NCBI GenBank assembly: GCA_009801015.1
Contig: VHZZ01000480.1
Span: 126,584 to 178,137 of the forward strand
DNA from: Silene noctiflora
Lineage: Eukaryota > Streptophyta > Magnoliopsida > Caryophyllales > Caryophyllaceae
Length of the DNA: 51,554 bases
Direction of reading: 5' to 3'
Shown: positions 34,681 through 47,400 of the stretch, in pieces
How positions within the stretch are numbered: position 1 is the first letter of the stretch
How the letters are laid out: every line of letters begins with the position of its first letter
Notes under the pieces: model-generated
The model's input: the letters and a program-made list of their open reading frames with translations, nothing else
Database searches by the model: none
Told to the model about the DNA's origin: nothing
Program-made: the position numbers and the translations under genes

Positions 34681-37600
34681 CTAAGAAGCGCTACTTGACT
34701 CGTTCGCTTGTCTTTCCTGTTGTATAGATTGGAAAATACGTGCTGCAGATTCCCTCGAGGACTGATGTGGAACGGCTTTGATAACTCTTGCTCTCTTTTC
34801 TCTTGGAGGAGCATCCTCTGGGGATTCACTACACCTACTGGCTCCTTCAGATTGACCGGTTGGGTTGACTGGGTTTGATCCGGAGAATGGGTTTGATTGG
34901 ACCACGGTTGACCCTGACATGCTTGGACTTATCATTGGCATGCCATATGGCGGGAAGTAACTTTGTCCGTCAAAATGAACGCCAGGTGGCATTCCTGTGG
35001 CTTGCTGATACTGAGGTGGCGGTATCCCATAGTTGCCCAATACATTATTTGGGCCAACAGGCCCATAACCTCCGCAAAAGGGGCCTGCAAACCCAGGAGC
35101 TGGAAACGGCTTGTAAACAAGCCCTTCAGAAGGAGACATCACAGGGACCAACCACTGAGGTGAAGATGGTTGATGAAATCCCCACGGGTTCATCTTTGGA
35201 TCCATATTGACAGGCAGGTAGCCCGTGGGGTGATCCACATGTTGACGAGATGGGACGAGTGCTGCTACTTTTGGAACCACATTTTCCGCTGTACCTTCCG
35301 CTTTATCAATTGATTTATAGGCTGCATCCTTCGGGGTAACCTTAAGTGGAACAGCTTTCACCACATACTCTGAAGACTGCTGCTTAACAGAAGAAACCTT
35401 CAAAGAAGAAGATTTGCCCAGAATAGCACCAACCTCAAGTAGCAGATTTGGAGACGCTGCAAGGAGTTTTTGCACCTACAAATATGGCCCAGGGTTTTAA
35501 GTTTCTTTTTGCTATAGAGACCTGCATTGTATGTCTATATCACAGTAAATTTAGTTTTATGTACCTTAAGCAATCTGTGCAACTCGAATACTTGAACATC
35601 GAACAATCTTTGCTGGCTGAAAAGAGAAAGATGAGTTCGATCAAAATTCAAAAATAAAACTTCAAAATCCCATTTTCAAATGTCAATCACAATTTCTCAT
35701 ATTTACACAAAAATTCAACATATAAAATGGTTGGATTGTCGTATCTTCAACCTCTTCCAATCTTCAATCATCGACTACTATAGCAACCACAAAGCCTTCA
35801 TGCCGAAATATTTAGGCTTGGCTAATATGAGCCATCGACTACATTACCTTAGCACCTCAAGGCTTCCGCCTATGGCAAGGTAAAGAGGTCGAATGTATGG
35901 GGCCTCACTATGTTGAGGACATAAAGGCTATTGCTAAATGATCCACAATGAAAACTAAAAAATTGGGTCCAACATAGCATGACGGACTACTACATAATAT
36001 AAAAGCGTACACAATTTCACAAGCCATCTTACATTATTGCAATTTGCAGCATATTCCAATCACAAGAAACATCAATTACATGTCAAAAAAATTTTGAGAA
36101 AAGATGAAGCACATGCACAGAATTATATCCCTTTTTGCATCATTCATCAAAAAATCCTACACGATTATCCGCACTTCCCTTTACATTAATAAAAGCAGGA
36201 AAAAAAAGCACAATATCTACATTGATGTCGGTTTAACACGAGTAATAAACTATTAAACCGTATATCCAACTCCTATACAAGACAGAAGTCACAGAACCTT
36301 GCGGGAGACCTTCCACTTCTATTACCAGCTTAAATACAAGTGAAGAAGATGCTGCCATCACGCTTGTCTCTCTCACAAGTGACAACCTTAAACAACGAGA
36401 AGAAGATCATACCTAGCCTCACGGATTCGGAAAGCAATACCAGTGAAACAGTGTAACACAGATATGTAAGGCAGAGGCAATAAGACAATAAATCAAAGGA
36501 ATGATCCACCGTCTCAGGGCCTGCCTGGCACAAACGCATTGAGAATTGTTCTAGATGCAATATGAAGATCCACCGCTTGGAATGGAGACTGGTTCGCCAA
36601 CCACATAATGGAGGGTCAAATGAGATCCATGGCATCAAATATTCCCTCCATTTAAGCACATTTCACAGCTCTGCTTACAGTCCCCAAAGGTTAATACTTG
36701 AGATATATCATATACCCTACTTGAGCTATCAACAATATAAAAAAAAAGTACTCCCTCCATTCACCTGAATTCACTACATTTTCTTTTGGGATAAAGTTTA
36801 GGAGATAAAATATGTGAGAAAAAATCCGCCCACTTGGGAGGGTTTTGCAAGTTATTTCTCACCCAAACGGTAAATGCGGTGTAGTTTGAATGTATCATCA
36901 AGCAAATGTGTAGCGAATCCAAATGAATGGAGGGAAAGATACCTAGGATAGAGCGAGCTTCCTTGAACATAGGAGATATTTCTGTTTTTCATTTTTGTTT
37001 ACTTCTAAACAGAGAAAACTTCAAAATGTGGAATAAATGAATACCATGCAGGAAAATAAATTGCATACAAAAGAACAGCAGCAGTCGAGATGAAACTAAG
37101 AAAACTGTCAATCATAGACCCAAACATTATCCAAATCCTCTGGGTGTGAAAGCAGCACATTTTGAAGTTACACAGTGAACATAAATTACACAAACCCTTT
37201 GTTTGGAGACGAAAAGAAGGCAAAAGGAGAGGAGGGAAGAAAAGGAATGGAGAAACGGTGTTTCCCCTTCAAAGCTTTCTTATGTTAAGGGTTCTGATTC
37301 GGCTTGTAAGAGGGGAAATGGACCCCTCCATTCCTCTATGCCTCCATTTACCTCCCATCCAAAGTGCAATCTCCAAATAAGGCAAATTGCATCCTCCCTT
37401 CCCCCCAATTCACTCCATCCAAACAATGGGTAAGTGAGCTAAGATCACATGCAAGCACTCACAAAAAATGGACAGCACCTAAAGCAGTTTACAACAGAAC
37501 CTGCACCGAGCTATCCTTTAAATAAAACATCTCAAGAACATTAATTTACTACATAAAGTACTTACTTGACAATTGCACTTCTAGCTTTCCAAAAATGTTT

Positions 37601-39865
37601 GCGGCCAATTACATCAACAACATCGTCTGGAGTTATGTCGAATTCCGATGCAGAATCCACCATGGAGGTCTCAGAGACATCATCACTTCTATCTATGCCG
37701 TCCTTCCCCACATACTGATTGGCGTCTATCTTGTCAAGTCTTTGGTTATCTTGATCTTCCCATGGCAAAGAGGCGTCTTTCTGCCGCAGTACATCATCTT
37801 GTCCCATCATTGCTCTATGTAGAGGGTTCCTTGAGGGAGAAGATACTCTCAAGATGTTTTCATCCTGGTCTTTAATATGTTGTTTTGAAAGAGGGGGGCC
37901 ATTATTACTCTCATTTATCACTTCACCAATAACTGTAGAAGGTAGCCCTTGATGGGCTGAGCTGAGATTAAAGTTCCTCTCACCATCTATATTATGTTGA
38001 GTTTTTTCAATACACAATTCAGATTCTTCTTGAGAAAAGACGGGAACCATGAAGTCATCCTCTTCTTGTCGCTTTCTTTTATTCGCCACACGAACTAGTC
38101 GATTGTTCAAAGCTAAAGCTTCAGCATTACGAACTTGAATCTCATCATAAGCCGGGTCGAAAGGAGATCTATAAAGTTGAGCGTACGTGTTTTGTTCGCG
38201 AGGGGTACCCTACAACATAAACAAAATTAAGGAAAGCGTGTTCGAAGACTATACACTTAATCAGGGGAAATTGCACTTTGTAATTAACATCAGTGACAAT
38301 AACCTCATAAAAAAACAATATGATAGCATCACAAATCATCTCAACAAACAAATAAACAAGTACACAGCTTTCCACAAAATTCTATAAAAAGTGAAAAGCA
38401 AACACTGTTTTCCATGCGGATAAGTTTATAATATGGAGTATGAATTTAATTAATTCGACTGCCCAATCACACAAACACACAACACAAATTACAAACAGAA
38501 TTCCCTGCTTGGTAAACAATCATCTGGAAAATAGCCACCCCAAAAGCCCCTTTGAAAGGAAATTCTAGTAGCCACATAGTTGCTAGACTCGTTACAACAC
38601 AGAGGAAATATAGGTGAAGCTAATAAATCACAGCTTAGTAACATAAAATGCTACAATCAAGGTGCACTTTTAGAAGTCATAAAAGTTCAAAGATGTACAC
38701 TAGAAGTAGTCACCTGCAAGAGCTACCCACAAAGCAAATTCACCAAGTTAATTTAATCAAAAACTCTACTATGCCAGATTGCAGAAAACTGACTATGTAT
38801 TAAATGTTACTAGCAGAACTAGAAGGAATAGTGATCAACTCTAAAAATACCATTGGCCAAAAGAGATGGTATATTACTTATATGCGAGTCAATAACCCCC
38901 CCAACAACTTATCTACCCGCCGTCAACCCTAAAGAGAGCAAGGTCCTAAGGTCTATGATAAACAATCTCAGGACTTTCTTATTCTATTTCATCAACCAGC
39001 CCCACGCTACAGAGTGTGTGGTGGCTCTGCTGCCTCAAGGATATAAGCTTAAGGCTTTGTTTGGATCAGGGAATATGGAGGGAAAGGAAGGGGAGGGATT
39101 TGAAGGAGGAAGAAAAACGGAACCTTCCATTTCCCTCCTACTAGGCCAATTATTTCCCCTACTACAAAGGAAAGATTTGGACCGAAAACTTCTTCCCTCC
39201 ATTTCCCTTCGCTTCTCGTCCCTCCCTTTCCCTTCCTTCTTTACCCTTTTCTTCCATTTCTGTATCCAAACAAGGGGTAAGTTTCTAACAGATGTCACCA
39301 GAGAATTTCGAGAAACTCAATATATTCTTGCTCATGATAAATTACAAATATTACTTGAGAAGCTGAGCCTTAAGACGGGTTTATTCACAGATCATTTCCC
39401 AAATAAGTCAATATTGTAAGGAAACTCCCTAATTTTGAAGGCTCCATTTTTACCCTGTTAGGAAACTATTCAAGCATACATGTTTCTCGCTTTCTCCACA
39501 CGAATTAGTTTAACCAAATTAACATAACCTACAACAAAGAACCAAAATCCACAAGAGATATCCGGAACTCACTACAACAATTTGTCACTTGAACATATCA
39601 AACAATAACAAATGCATAACTTCAACTAGCCAAAAAAATTCACCTGGCTAGTTGAAGTGGAAGAAACCAAGCCGCCTCCGCCGCAGTTATCCTGTTTAGG
39701 AGGCACAACACCAGAGTTGTATCTTTGAGAAGGAATTGTAAGCTGTTCATATAAAGCCATCTTATTCCTTGGTGGTGCTCTTGGACCACCTTTTTCAGTA
39801 TCATTAACATGTAACCTTGGAAACATTGGTTCCATTACCTTCTCATCATCTTTCCCTCTCTTCAT
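34681..39865 (-). CDS. ELF3: EARLY FLOWERING 3, evening-complex clock protein
   Basis: Four exons, 39,644-39,865, 37,566-38,209, 35,565-35,616 and 34,681-35,475. Phases fit (0, 2, 0) and the joined protein is 570 residues. The N-terminal block [20 protein letters not shown] and [19 protein letters not shown] (about 2-48) is diagnostic, as are [15 protein letters not shown] early in exon 2, the exon 2/3/4 join [42 protein letters not shown] (about 277-320), [19 protein letters not shown] in exon 4, and the C-terminal [16 protein letters not shown]3 is a nuclear scaffold joining ELF4 and the DNA-binding protein LUX in the evening complex, which represses PIF4 and other growth and clock genes and gates light input. 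Arabidopsis ELF3 has about 695 residues; this one is shorter and lacks a long polyglutamine run. Three MITEs sit in its introns. Confidence 0.95.
36751..36939. mobile_element. Stowaway-type MITE in ELF3 intron 2
   Basis: Left end CTCCCTCCATTCACCTGAATT and right end AATCCAAATGAATGGAGGGA are inverted repeats. Further in, CACTACATTTTC is answered by an ACATTTGC-type block. TA precedes the left end (36,749-36,750); the right border (GGGAAAGATA) has diverged, so the last base is approximate. Confidence 0.65.
37195..37430. mobile_element. Tourist/PIF-Harbinger-type MITE in ELF3 intron 2, 236 bp
   Basis: CCCTTTGTTTGGA at the left and TCCAAACAATGGG at the right are 13-base inverted repeats with one mismatch. 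The right flank is TAA, the left AAA (one change from TAA). The interior is purine-rich at the left and CCTCCC-rich at the right, as in the other members. Confidence 0.7.
39053..39277. mobile_element. Tourist/PIF-Harbinger-type MITE in ELF3 intron 1, 225 bp
   Basis: The left end GGCTTTGTTTGGATCAG and right end CTGTATCCAAACAAGGGG are inverted repeats with a few terminal mismatches, flanked by direct TAA on both sides (39,050-39,052, 39,278-39,280). The interior has GGAGGGAAAGGAAGGGGAGG at the left and its pyrimidine counterpart at the right. Open frames across it are by-products of this composition. Confidence 0.8.
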
Positions 39866-41436
39866 TTTTCTATCCCAAAAATCACCAAAAATCCCCAATT
39901 TCAACAAATTAATTCAATTGAATACACCAATAGAGCTCAACCCAGATACTATATCCACAAATCAAACATTACCCACAAACCAAAATCTAAAAATAATGAT
40001 AAAAAAGTTGAGTAATCACAATTCAAAGCTAATTCTCACCAACTTTTTTTATAGAACACAACTTTAAATACAACAACCACTAAATATAATGAGCTGAAAC
40101 CTTAAACACCACAAATTTGGATAAATGAGTAGATAAACAAATGGAAATTAATCAACACAGATGATGATGATGAACTGGAAAACCCCACTTCAGGTAAAAT
40201 AATACCTTAAAATCTTGAACGGGGACAACCAAATCAACAAATATAATTGTTAATTTGTTGATTAAGGTTTGTTGTATATAAAGATCAAAAGTGCTGATGG
40301 TTATGGCCCATTTTGTACATTTTTCTAATCTTTGATTTGAAATGTAAACTTTATTTTTCTAAAATTTGGTTATGTGATTATAGCCAAGCCACGCAAACCA
40401 TTTTTTTTTTAATTCAGCCTACACGTCCCATTTTATGGTTTTATTGGACATTTTATCCAAAATGATGATGTTAACAAAGGTTGGTCTTTTATCCGATTAC
40501 CTAATATTTTTTTTGGTAAGCACTTTTAGTTGATCTTAAGAACTCAGATTTTGAAGTCGGAATAATACAAATACTAATCGTTTGGTTCACTTCATCATTG
40601 AAAGCTGGTCAAGTGAGATTTTGTTTGAGTTTCATCAAATTAATTATTAGCAGGCGTGACATTCTCGTAATTTCAAATCATGGCACGATAATGTCAAATT
40701 TAGGTTTAGAAAATTCCGTTTGTTTTGTTTTTAAGCTAATTATTCCAATAAAATCAAGTACGGACTAGTGCTCCGAGATCAATATCATGACAGGTCGTTG
40801 CAAGTTATTAATCAAGTCGAGTCATAACGGGCAAATTTGTACTTAAGTTGGTTGTCATATATTGGGCTATATGGTAAACAATATGGACTCCGGACAAGTT
40901 CACAGTTTTCATTTCACCAATAAATTCTGGTTCTGCCTAGGTCAAGTTCTTCGGATCCATGACATCTCTTATCTAGTACGGGGTACTCTGTATCAGACGG
41001 TCAGATACACAGAAGGATGTGTTACTAGCCACGTTACTAATTAAGAATCTATTATCTAGATGTTCTTTTTCCAAGCACAAATTCATCTTCAAACAAGGTA
41101 GAGTCTCCCAACAAGATATTTATAAGATCAATCAAGATAAGTAATTTTTCCTTAATTTCCGTAGAAATAAGGCCGGAAATCCGGAATGATTGCTTTTATA
41201 TCAAGGGGTATAATACACGGGGTTCGATTACAGCCAAACATTACATTTACAGAACAAATGCTCTATCAATTATCAACTCATTTTGTTAAAACAACAAACA
41301 TCATAATCGATACATTCTTCAACAATACATCGGAATTGGAACTTTAGAAATATCGCCAAGATTTGGCCTTTCACCAAACAATCAATATTGAGGTTGTCAA
41401 GGACCATACAAATTTCGAGCAAAAAAAATGAAGACG
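39866..41436 (-). other. ELF3 leader and promoter region, then 3' flank of EPSIN1
   Basis: The ELF3 leader probably contains an intron: a good donor (TTTTAAG|GTATTA) lies near 40,205 on the minus strand, but its acceptor is not certain. The promoter is AT-rich. A near-match to the evening element (AGATATTTA, one base off AGATATTTT) is at 41,114-41,122, too far from the ELF3 start and too weak to call. No gene seen. Confidence 0.4.
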
Positions 41437-44400
41437 TTATTTCTGGAAACCGCCAAATTGATGTTGGCTGCTGGTATAACTAGAGAAAAAGTCATCTGAA
41501 GCAGGTGTTGTTGGGTTAAAGCTGGTTGTACCATACCCAGATCCCATATTCATTGATGTTCCCATGTAATAAGATGTTGATGGTCCCTTCTGATTGTCGT
41601 CGGTACTATCACTCAAACTTCCAACTATTCCGATACCTGCTAGGTTCACCTTCTTAGCTGCAAAGAATACATAAATGTCAAGTAATGATACTATTATTAA
41701 AAAAGATACAACAAATACAAAGCTCATTTGAATCCTCCTAACAATATGAAAGTGCAGTCTCCAGATCATGGAGCGCGAATTTTGTTACAAAAATGTAGGT
41801 ACAGGTGTAGACCACAAGTACATATCCAAGTGTCGAACTCACAACTATCTCTAACTATGAGACATGGGAAACCTGACATAAAATGAGGATGGTGAGAAGT
41901 TTAAGACATACAGCATAATACTCTCAAAAACCATAGTTCTATATGCTTTCTACCAATCTCCTCTTGTTTTGTCAAGCAAGCCTCCCTTTCTATCTTCGCA
42001 AACCCATACCCTCGAGTGTTGTATCCAACAACGGCTTGGCCCTACAATGGAATGATTGAAGTAACATAGGGCATGAAAACAGCCATGGGCAACATTTAAT
42101 TGTTGCAATTCAATCGGGATCAACGTCATCTCCATTTTCACTAAACCATATATCACTCTGGTCGGCAGGGCATTTTTAGTGAATTTTTGAGAATGGGCTG
42201 GGGAAGGAGGAGGGCACTAACATTGGCTGAAGAAGTACTACCTTCAGTAAACATCTGACGTATATGTACAAAACTACAAACATATTGTTGCTCTTACATC
42301 CCCTCTTCTTTCTCAATGCATCTAGCCTCAATGCAATCACTTTTGTATACTTGGATTTTTGCAAATTTTCAAGTATTAACCTCAGAAGAGTATAGGACAT
42401 TTGGAGACTCATAGTTCATTACAAGCAGTACCCGTCTGCTATTTGCTATCCCGTTCCAGGCCACAGAAAATAAGAAAGACATTGTCCTCCTTTCTTTGTT
42501 CTGCACTGTGTTTACCACCACTTTCGGTCGGTGCACCGATTACTTACTAAATATCCAATGGGAATTAGAAGCATGGGCTCGAAAATAGAAATGGAAGTTA
42601 AACAAAATATTCAAATCAAGAACTTACGAGCTGATATATTGAGATCGATCAGTCCACGACTTAGAGAATCAGCCCAAATTCCAGACTTGACCTGAAAACC
42701 ATCCTTCTTTCCAGGTGCCTTTGATTCTTGTACTGATTTGTTATTTGACTCACTTCGTGCACCATTCTTAAGGATACTCTCATTAGGTTCTTGAGATGCT
42801 TGACCAGTTTGAGAGGTGAAACCTCCAAACATATCAGATCCATCAAAGTTATCCAACGGAACAGCAGCAAAAGGATCAACAAAACTCATATTTGATGGCC
42901 CAGAACTTTCGGACTTTGTTTCAGGTCCAACTACCGGATCCGGAGATGCAAAGAAGTCCAATGTTGCAGCTGATGATGCAGGCTGTGCAGCAAAGGGATC
43001 AGCATTCACCTACAAGTGTCCTCGATAAATAAAACAAAGTGTAGCAAACTTGAACAATAATGATGCATTCTGAAAAAGGGCCGAACAAGTAAATGCTCCT
43101 GTATACAGGAAGTTCAAAAGTAAATGTTTTTTGAGAGTTAGGGAGGTTTTTGAACACCCCTATTATGTCATATGTTGTTTCTTTAGAACTTCACGCCTAC
43201 ATAAATTGGGGACTCCCACTTATTATACCCATGTAATAAGGTAAGGCGTCGGATGTACACAACTTAAAATTCTTCCTAGTGAAAACAGCTACTTTCATAT
43301 GACACCGACCTATAGCACTAACAAGAAAGTAGACCAACATGCTAAAAAGTCAAGGAGTGTAAAATATGTAAAATACTTGCATTTATGTAAATTTTAATAG
43401 CATGATAATTTATAATGATGAGGAACATAATTAAGCCAAAAATTACCCCAACTTGAGTGTACTTATCATCATATAAAATATAAAATATAATATACGTAGT
43501 AGTGGATTGTCAAAGATAAAACAGCGTTATTTTTTTGATGATGAATTTTTGGTTTTCAAATAGAATTTTTTTTTAACATTTTCCCAAAAAAGGACAAGTT
43601 TTTGGTAAGCATAACATAGAAAGACTTCTAATAATTTTACACTTGTTTAGCCTAACTCAACCTCAGTGGTGGTTTTTAGATTCATTTACTTGTATTTCTT
43701 CAATGGTTCATATCATAAATCGCGCAGAGTATTAGTTTTACATGATGCCTTTAACTTTCTATTTTATTAAAAAAACATTTTGGAAAAATTATGTAACTTA
43801 TGTATATGTAATTTCGACTTCTAGATTATTATTTTTATGAGAAAGAGGGTGTTCAGCCAAATTTTGTAGCTTTTGGAATCAAAAGATCATTTGAAAGCTC
43901 GGCCAAACATACTCAAATGGGTTTTTTAATTAGGCCGAAATTTTCTTCGGTTGAATTTACTCAAGACCACACTATACAAAATTAGGGTAGTGTAAATTGC
44001 CTTCAGAATTGCCAACATCACAATAAAAGTACATATAGTATATGGCGTTGCAGGATAAAGCGTAAAATTAAAGCAGGGGACATCTTTCACTGTCCAACAC
44101 GGAAGGGGGTCCTGTAATGAACAAAACAAGAAAAAACTACAGGCAGACAGGGGAAAGAAAACAAAATATAGTGATTTTATCGAACATGTTTGTGACAATC
44201 CAAAAAGACTAGCAACGAGAAACCAACCTGAGTCCGAGGATTCCCCCCTGATGCAACGTGGGGGGCAGCTGATACAAAATCTGCATCAGCAAATAGATCA
44301 ACGTCAGATGACTTGTCATCCAAGCCACTGGGTTTATATGGATCAGCAGTAGGTGCATCGTCTAATAGGTCTCCAATCAAGCTATCCCCAAAAAGATCCA

Positions 44401-47400
44401 CTTGTTGTGAAAGTCCAGCAGCAGGCTCTGTGTAAAAAAAAAAAAAGCATTAAAGAATGACGACTAAAGAAATGAATGCCGTGCACAGTAATCATTTAAT
44501 CTAAATCATGCGTGATGCACTCTCTGCTGTTATTTACAAATTAAGGTGCTCAGACCCCAACGACATACACATTGACTAGAATATGAACACAAGAGTCAAC
44601 AAGATAAACTCTAATATCAGGTTAAAGTAAATGTGGTCAGCAATCTCAGCATATCGCCAAAATCAGAATTAGGACACGTGTGAGACTTAAACTTGTTGCA
44701 TTAAGACTAAGCAATGGATGGTAAAGTACAGCTAGGATAAAATTGAGAAACAAGTGAAGCACTTCTTGTAAAACTTTAGAAAAAAAATAGATGACCCATT
44801 CTAAGTTTTTTGCATCTCAACCCCAGCTAAAAATCGTCAACATTCTCAGCAGTGTCAATCCTTTCTCTACCATAAGTAAGCAAGCTAGCATTTTAATTGT
44901 GATGTGAACACTAGCCAAGTTGTCTCACTAAGAAACCAAAAGCCCGAAGCTCCTGCCATTTGACTCGATCGTTCATGCTTCAAATTTTATATTTAGGAAG
45001 CGTTTGGTTCATCAAGGGGAAAGGGAATGGAATAAAGAAGGGGGAAAAGGAATGAGATTACCCCAAAATTACAATGTTGTTCGGTTACTCCGTTAAAAGG
45101 AAAAGGGATAAACCAAATTACACTAACCAAAAACAACCCCCCATTAATCCCCGCCCCCAACTACCACCACAAACACCCTTGAACACCTCCCACCACCACC
45201 CACAACGGCCACCACTGCCGAGATTGCCCCGTCCCCGGCGTCCTACCTACCGCATCCCATAAACACCCCCATTTTGAAACTCCACACAACTGCACCCCAT
45301 ACAAGGTTAATATAAATCGACTATTTACAATCTCTCTCTGATTAACAATGGCCAAGTCCATGGTTGAAGAGGAAGATCATTACTTAAGGCTGGCGCCCTT
45401 GGCGCGTTTTTGATTGATTTTGGTTTCAATAAGAGGACGACGTGCGTAGGTCGACCCTGGAATTATATTCATTCAAGGAGAAGATTAAGAAAAGCCAAAA
45501 AAAGATGGGAAGATGGTGGACTGGTACGGTCTCCAGCGATGGTGTACTGGTGAGGTCGTCGGTGCGGCATCAATGGTAGGTGTTGGTCGTAGTGACGGTT
45601 CCAGGTGGTGATGATGAGTGGTGGGGGACGGCTATGGGGAGGTGGATGGGAGTCAGCGGCTGGTGACAGGGAGGCACTTGTGGTGGTGGTGTCTGAGTAA
45701 TTGGTGGTGGCAGACTGGCAGTGGACGATGATGATGAGTTATATGGTGGTGGGTGTGTTAAGAGGGGGTAATGGAATCCCATTCCTTGGGAGGGTGAGGG
45801 GTAAGGAGTTGGAGGGATTTGGGGGGTAAGAGAGGGGTAAAGGGAATGATAAAAAGAGGCAAACAAACAGTAACAAAGGGAATCATTAACTTTGATTCCT
45901 TTTCCTAAATACCCCCCAACCAAACGCCCCCTTAATGCTCTAACTGAAAGTTGAAACCCAGCTCTTTTTTGGCCAAATGCAACAGATTCCTCTCTCGGTC
46001 TGCAGTATATAAACAAAGCAATTTGTTTATTTTTGTCAGGTTGACCCTGTGATGTGTTTATACCAGGCACGGGGGCCATAACGTATCCACATGCAACATG
46101 GTAAATGTGGATAGAACACACACAGACAATCTTAACAAGGAGCTACCTACAGAATGTTCTAAAGCCACATAATAGTTACAAGTCATTTGGAATAAGGCAC
46201 AGTATTCAGGCCACCATAAATAAAAGCAACTGATCACCACTTTGTGTGATACTGTGATTTACATACAGTTCACATCAGTATAGTGATTTAATGTGTAAAA
46301 GCTACCCTTTAGCAGCCTCTGTAACAAATAAAATAAGATAAAATACACAGGAAATAGTCTGTAGGGATGAGGCTAAGGAAAATAAGAGCAACTTTGCCTA
46401 GCAAAGATACAGAGAGATACAATTTGCAAATTTTACGGCAAAATTAACTTCAGTGAGAAACAATTCAAAGCACTTACTAGCTGTGCTAGTACCCCTTGGA
46501 TCAAAATCATCATCGTCATCAATCTGATTGTCCACAGTTGCATGGGAAATGGAACTGTAGTCATCTGATTTTATCTGTGAGGAAGATTTTAAGGGACCTG
46601 CTGAAGGCTGACCCTCACCCTTGCTGCACAAACAACAAACTGAATCAGACTTCAGAAGAGTAGGAAACGACGTTCTTTGATCAACATTAAATGGAAGAGA
46701 ATTAAGGAGGCACGTAGAAATGACAACACTGAGAAGAAATAATTGGTCTAAAACGTAGATGCATGTCTTTCAAGACTTCAAATGTCATGTGTTCTAGCAG
46801 TAGAAAGTATTCACAAAAAAAGCACTTATGTCAAAGTAGAGAGCATCCAGGGCACCAGGGAGTAGGGATAAACAGAAACTCTACAGTTGTACAATCTATA
46901 TGCATGAAAAAACACTTTACAGTCCTCTTTATTCACCAGAAGCATGTAGTTTTGACTTTGGTCAACATAATCATCCAAATAAGGGATTTAACAAATACTG
47001 CCTATTAGGTTTGAGCATGCAAAGAACTACAGCCAATAGAAGAGCTCCACTGCCGCCATGGTGAAAAAGGGAAAAAAAATGAAGACAAAAAATTTTGATT
47101 GTGTATTTGGCTCCAAATTAATCTCTGCACACCTTATCACCTACAAAAGAGTTGTGGGAGGAAGATTTGAAACTACGAAGTTAGTCTTCAATCACTTACA
47201 GTGAGTATTTAGACTGATGTGAAATATTTCATAGAACAGATCTCATTGCAAAAATTTTATTAAATTGGGAATCATTTAGCAAATGAGGTAATAGGAACCA
47301 CACTACAAGAACGAAGATGGTCAAATAGTTTACCTGGTGTGCAGCGTAGTCTTCTTTTCAGTAGTAGCACCTTGACGAGACTTTGGAACAAATTTTTCAA

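Noticed and set aside
38853-39419. 188-codon open frame on the + strand
   Set aside because: It crosses an ELF3 intron and a Tourist-type element; the purine-rich/pyrimidine-rich MITE keeps the frame open.
41114-41122. Evening-element-like AGATATTTA
   Set aside because: One base off the consensus, over 1.2 kb from the ELF3 start and close to the EPSIN1 stop codon; such a match is expected by chance in AT-rich DNA.
45074-46121. Proline-, histidine- and serine-rich open frames on both strands
   Set aside because: Produced by the CCACCACC/GGTGGTGG interior of the 936-bp element in an EPSIN1 intron; no transposase similarity.
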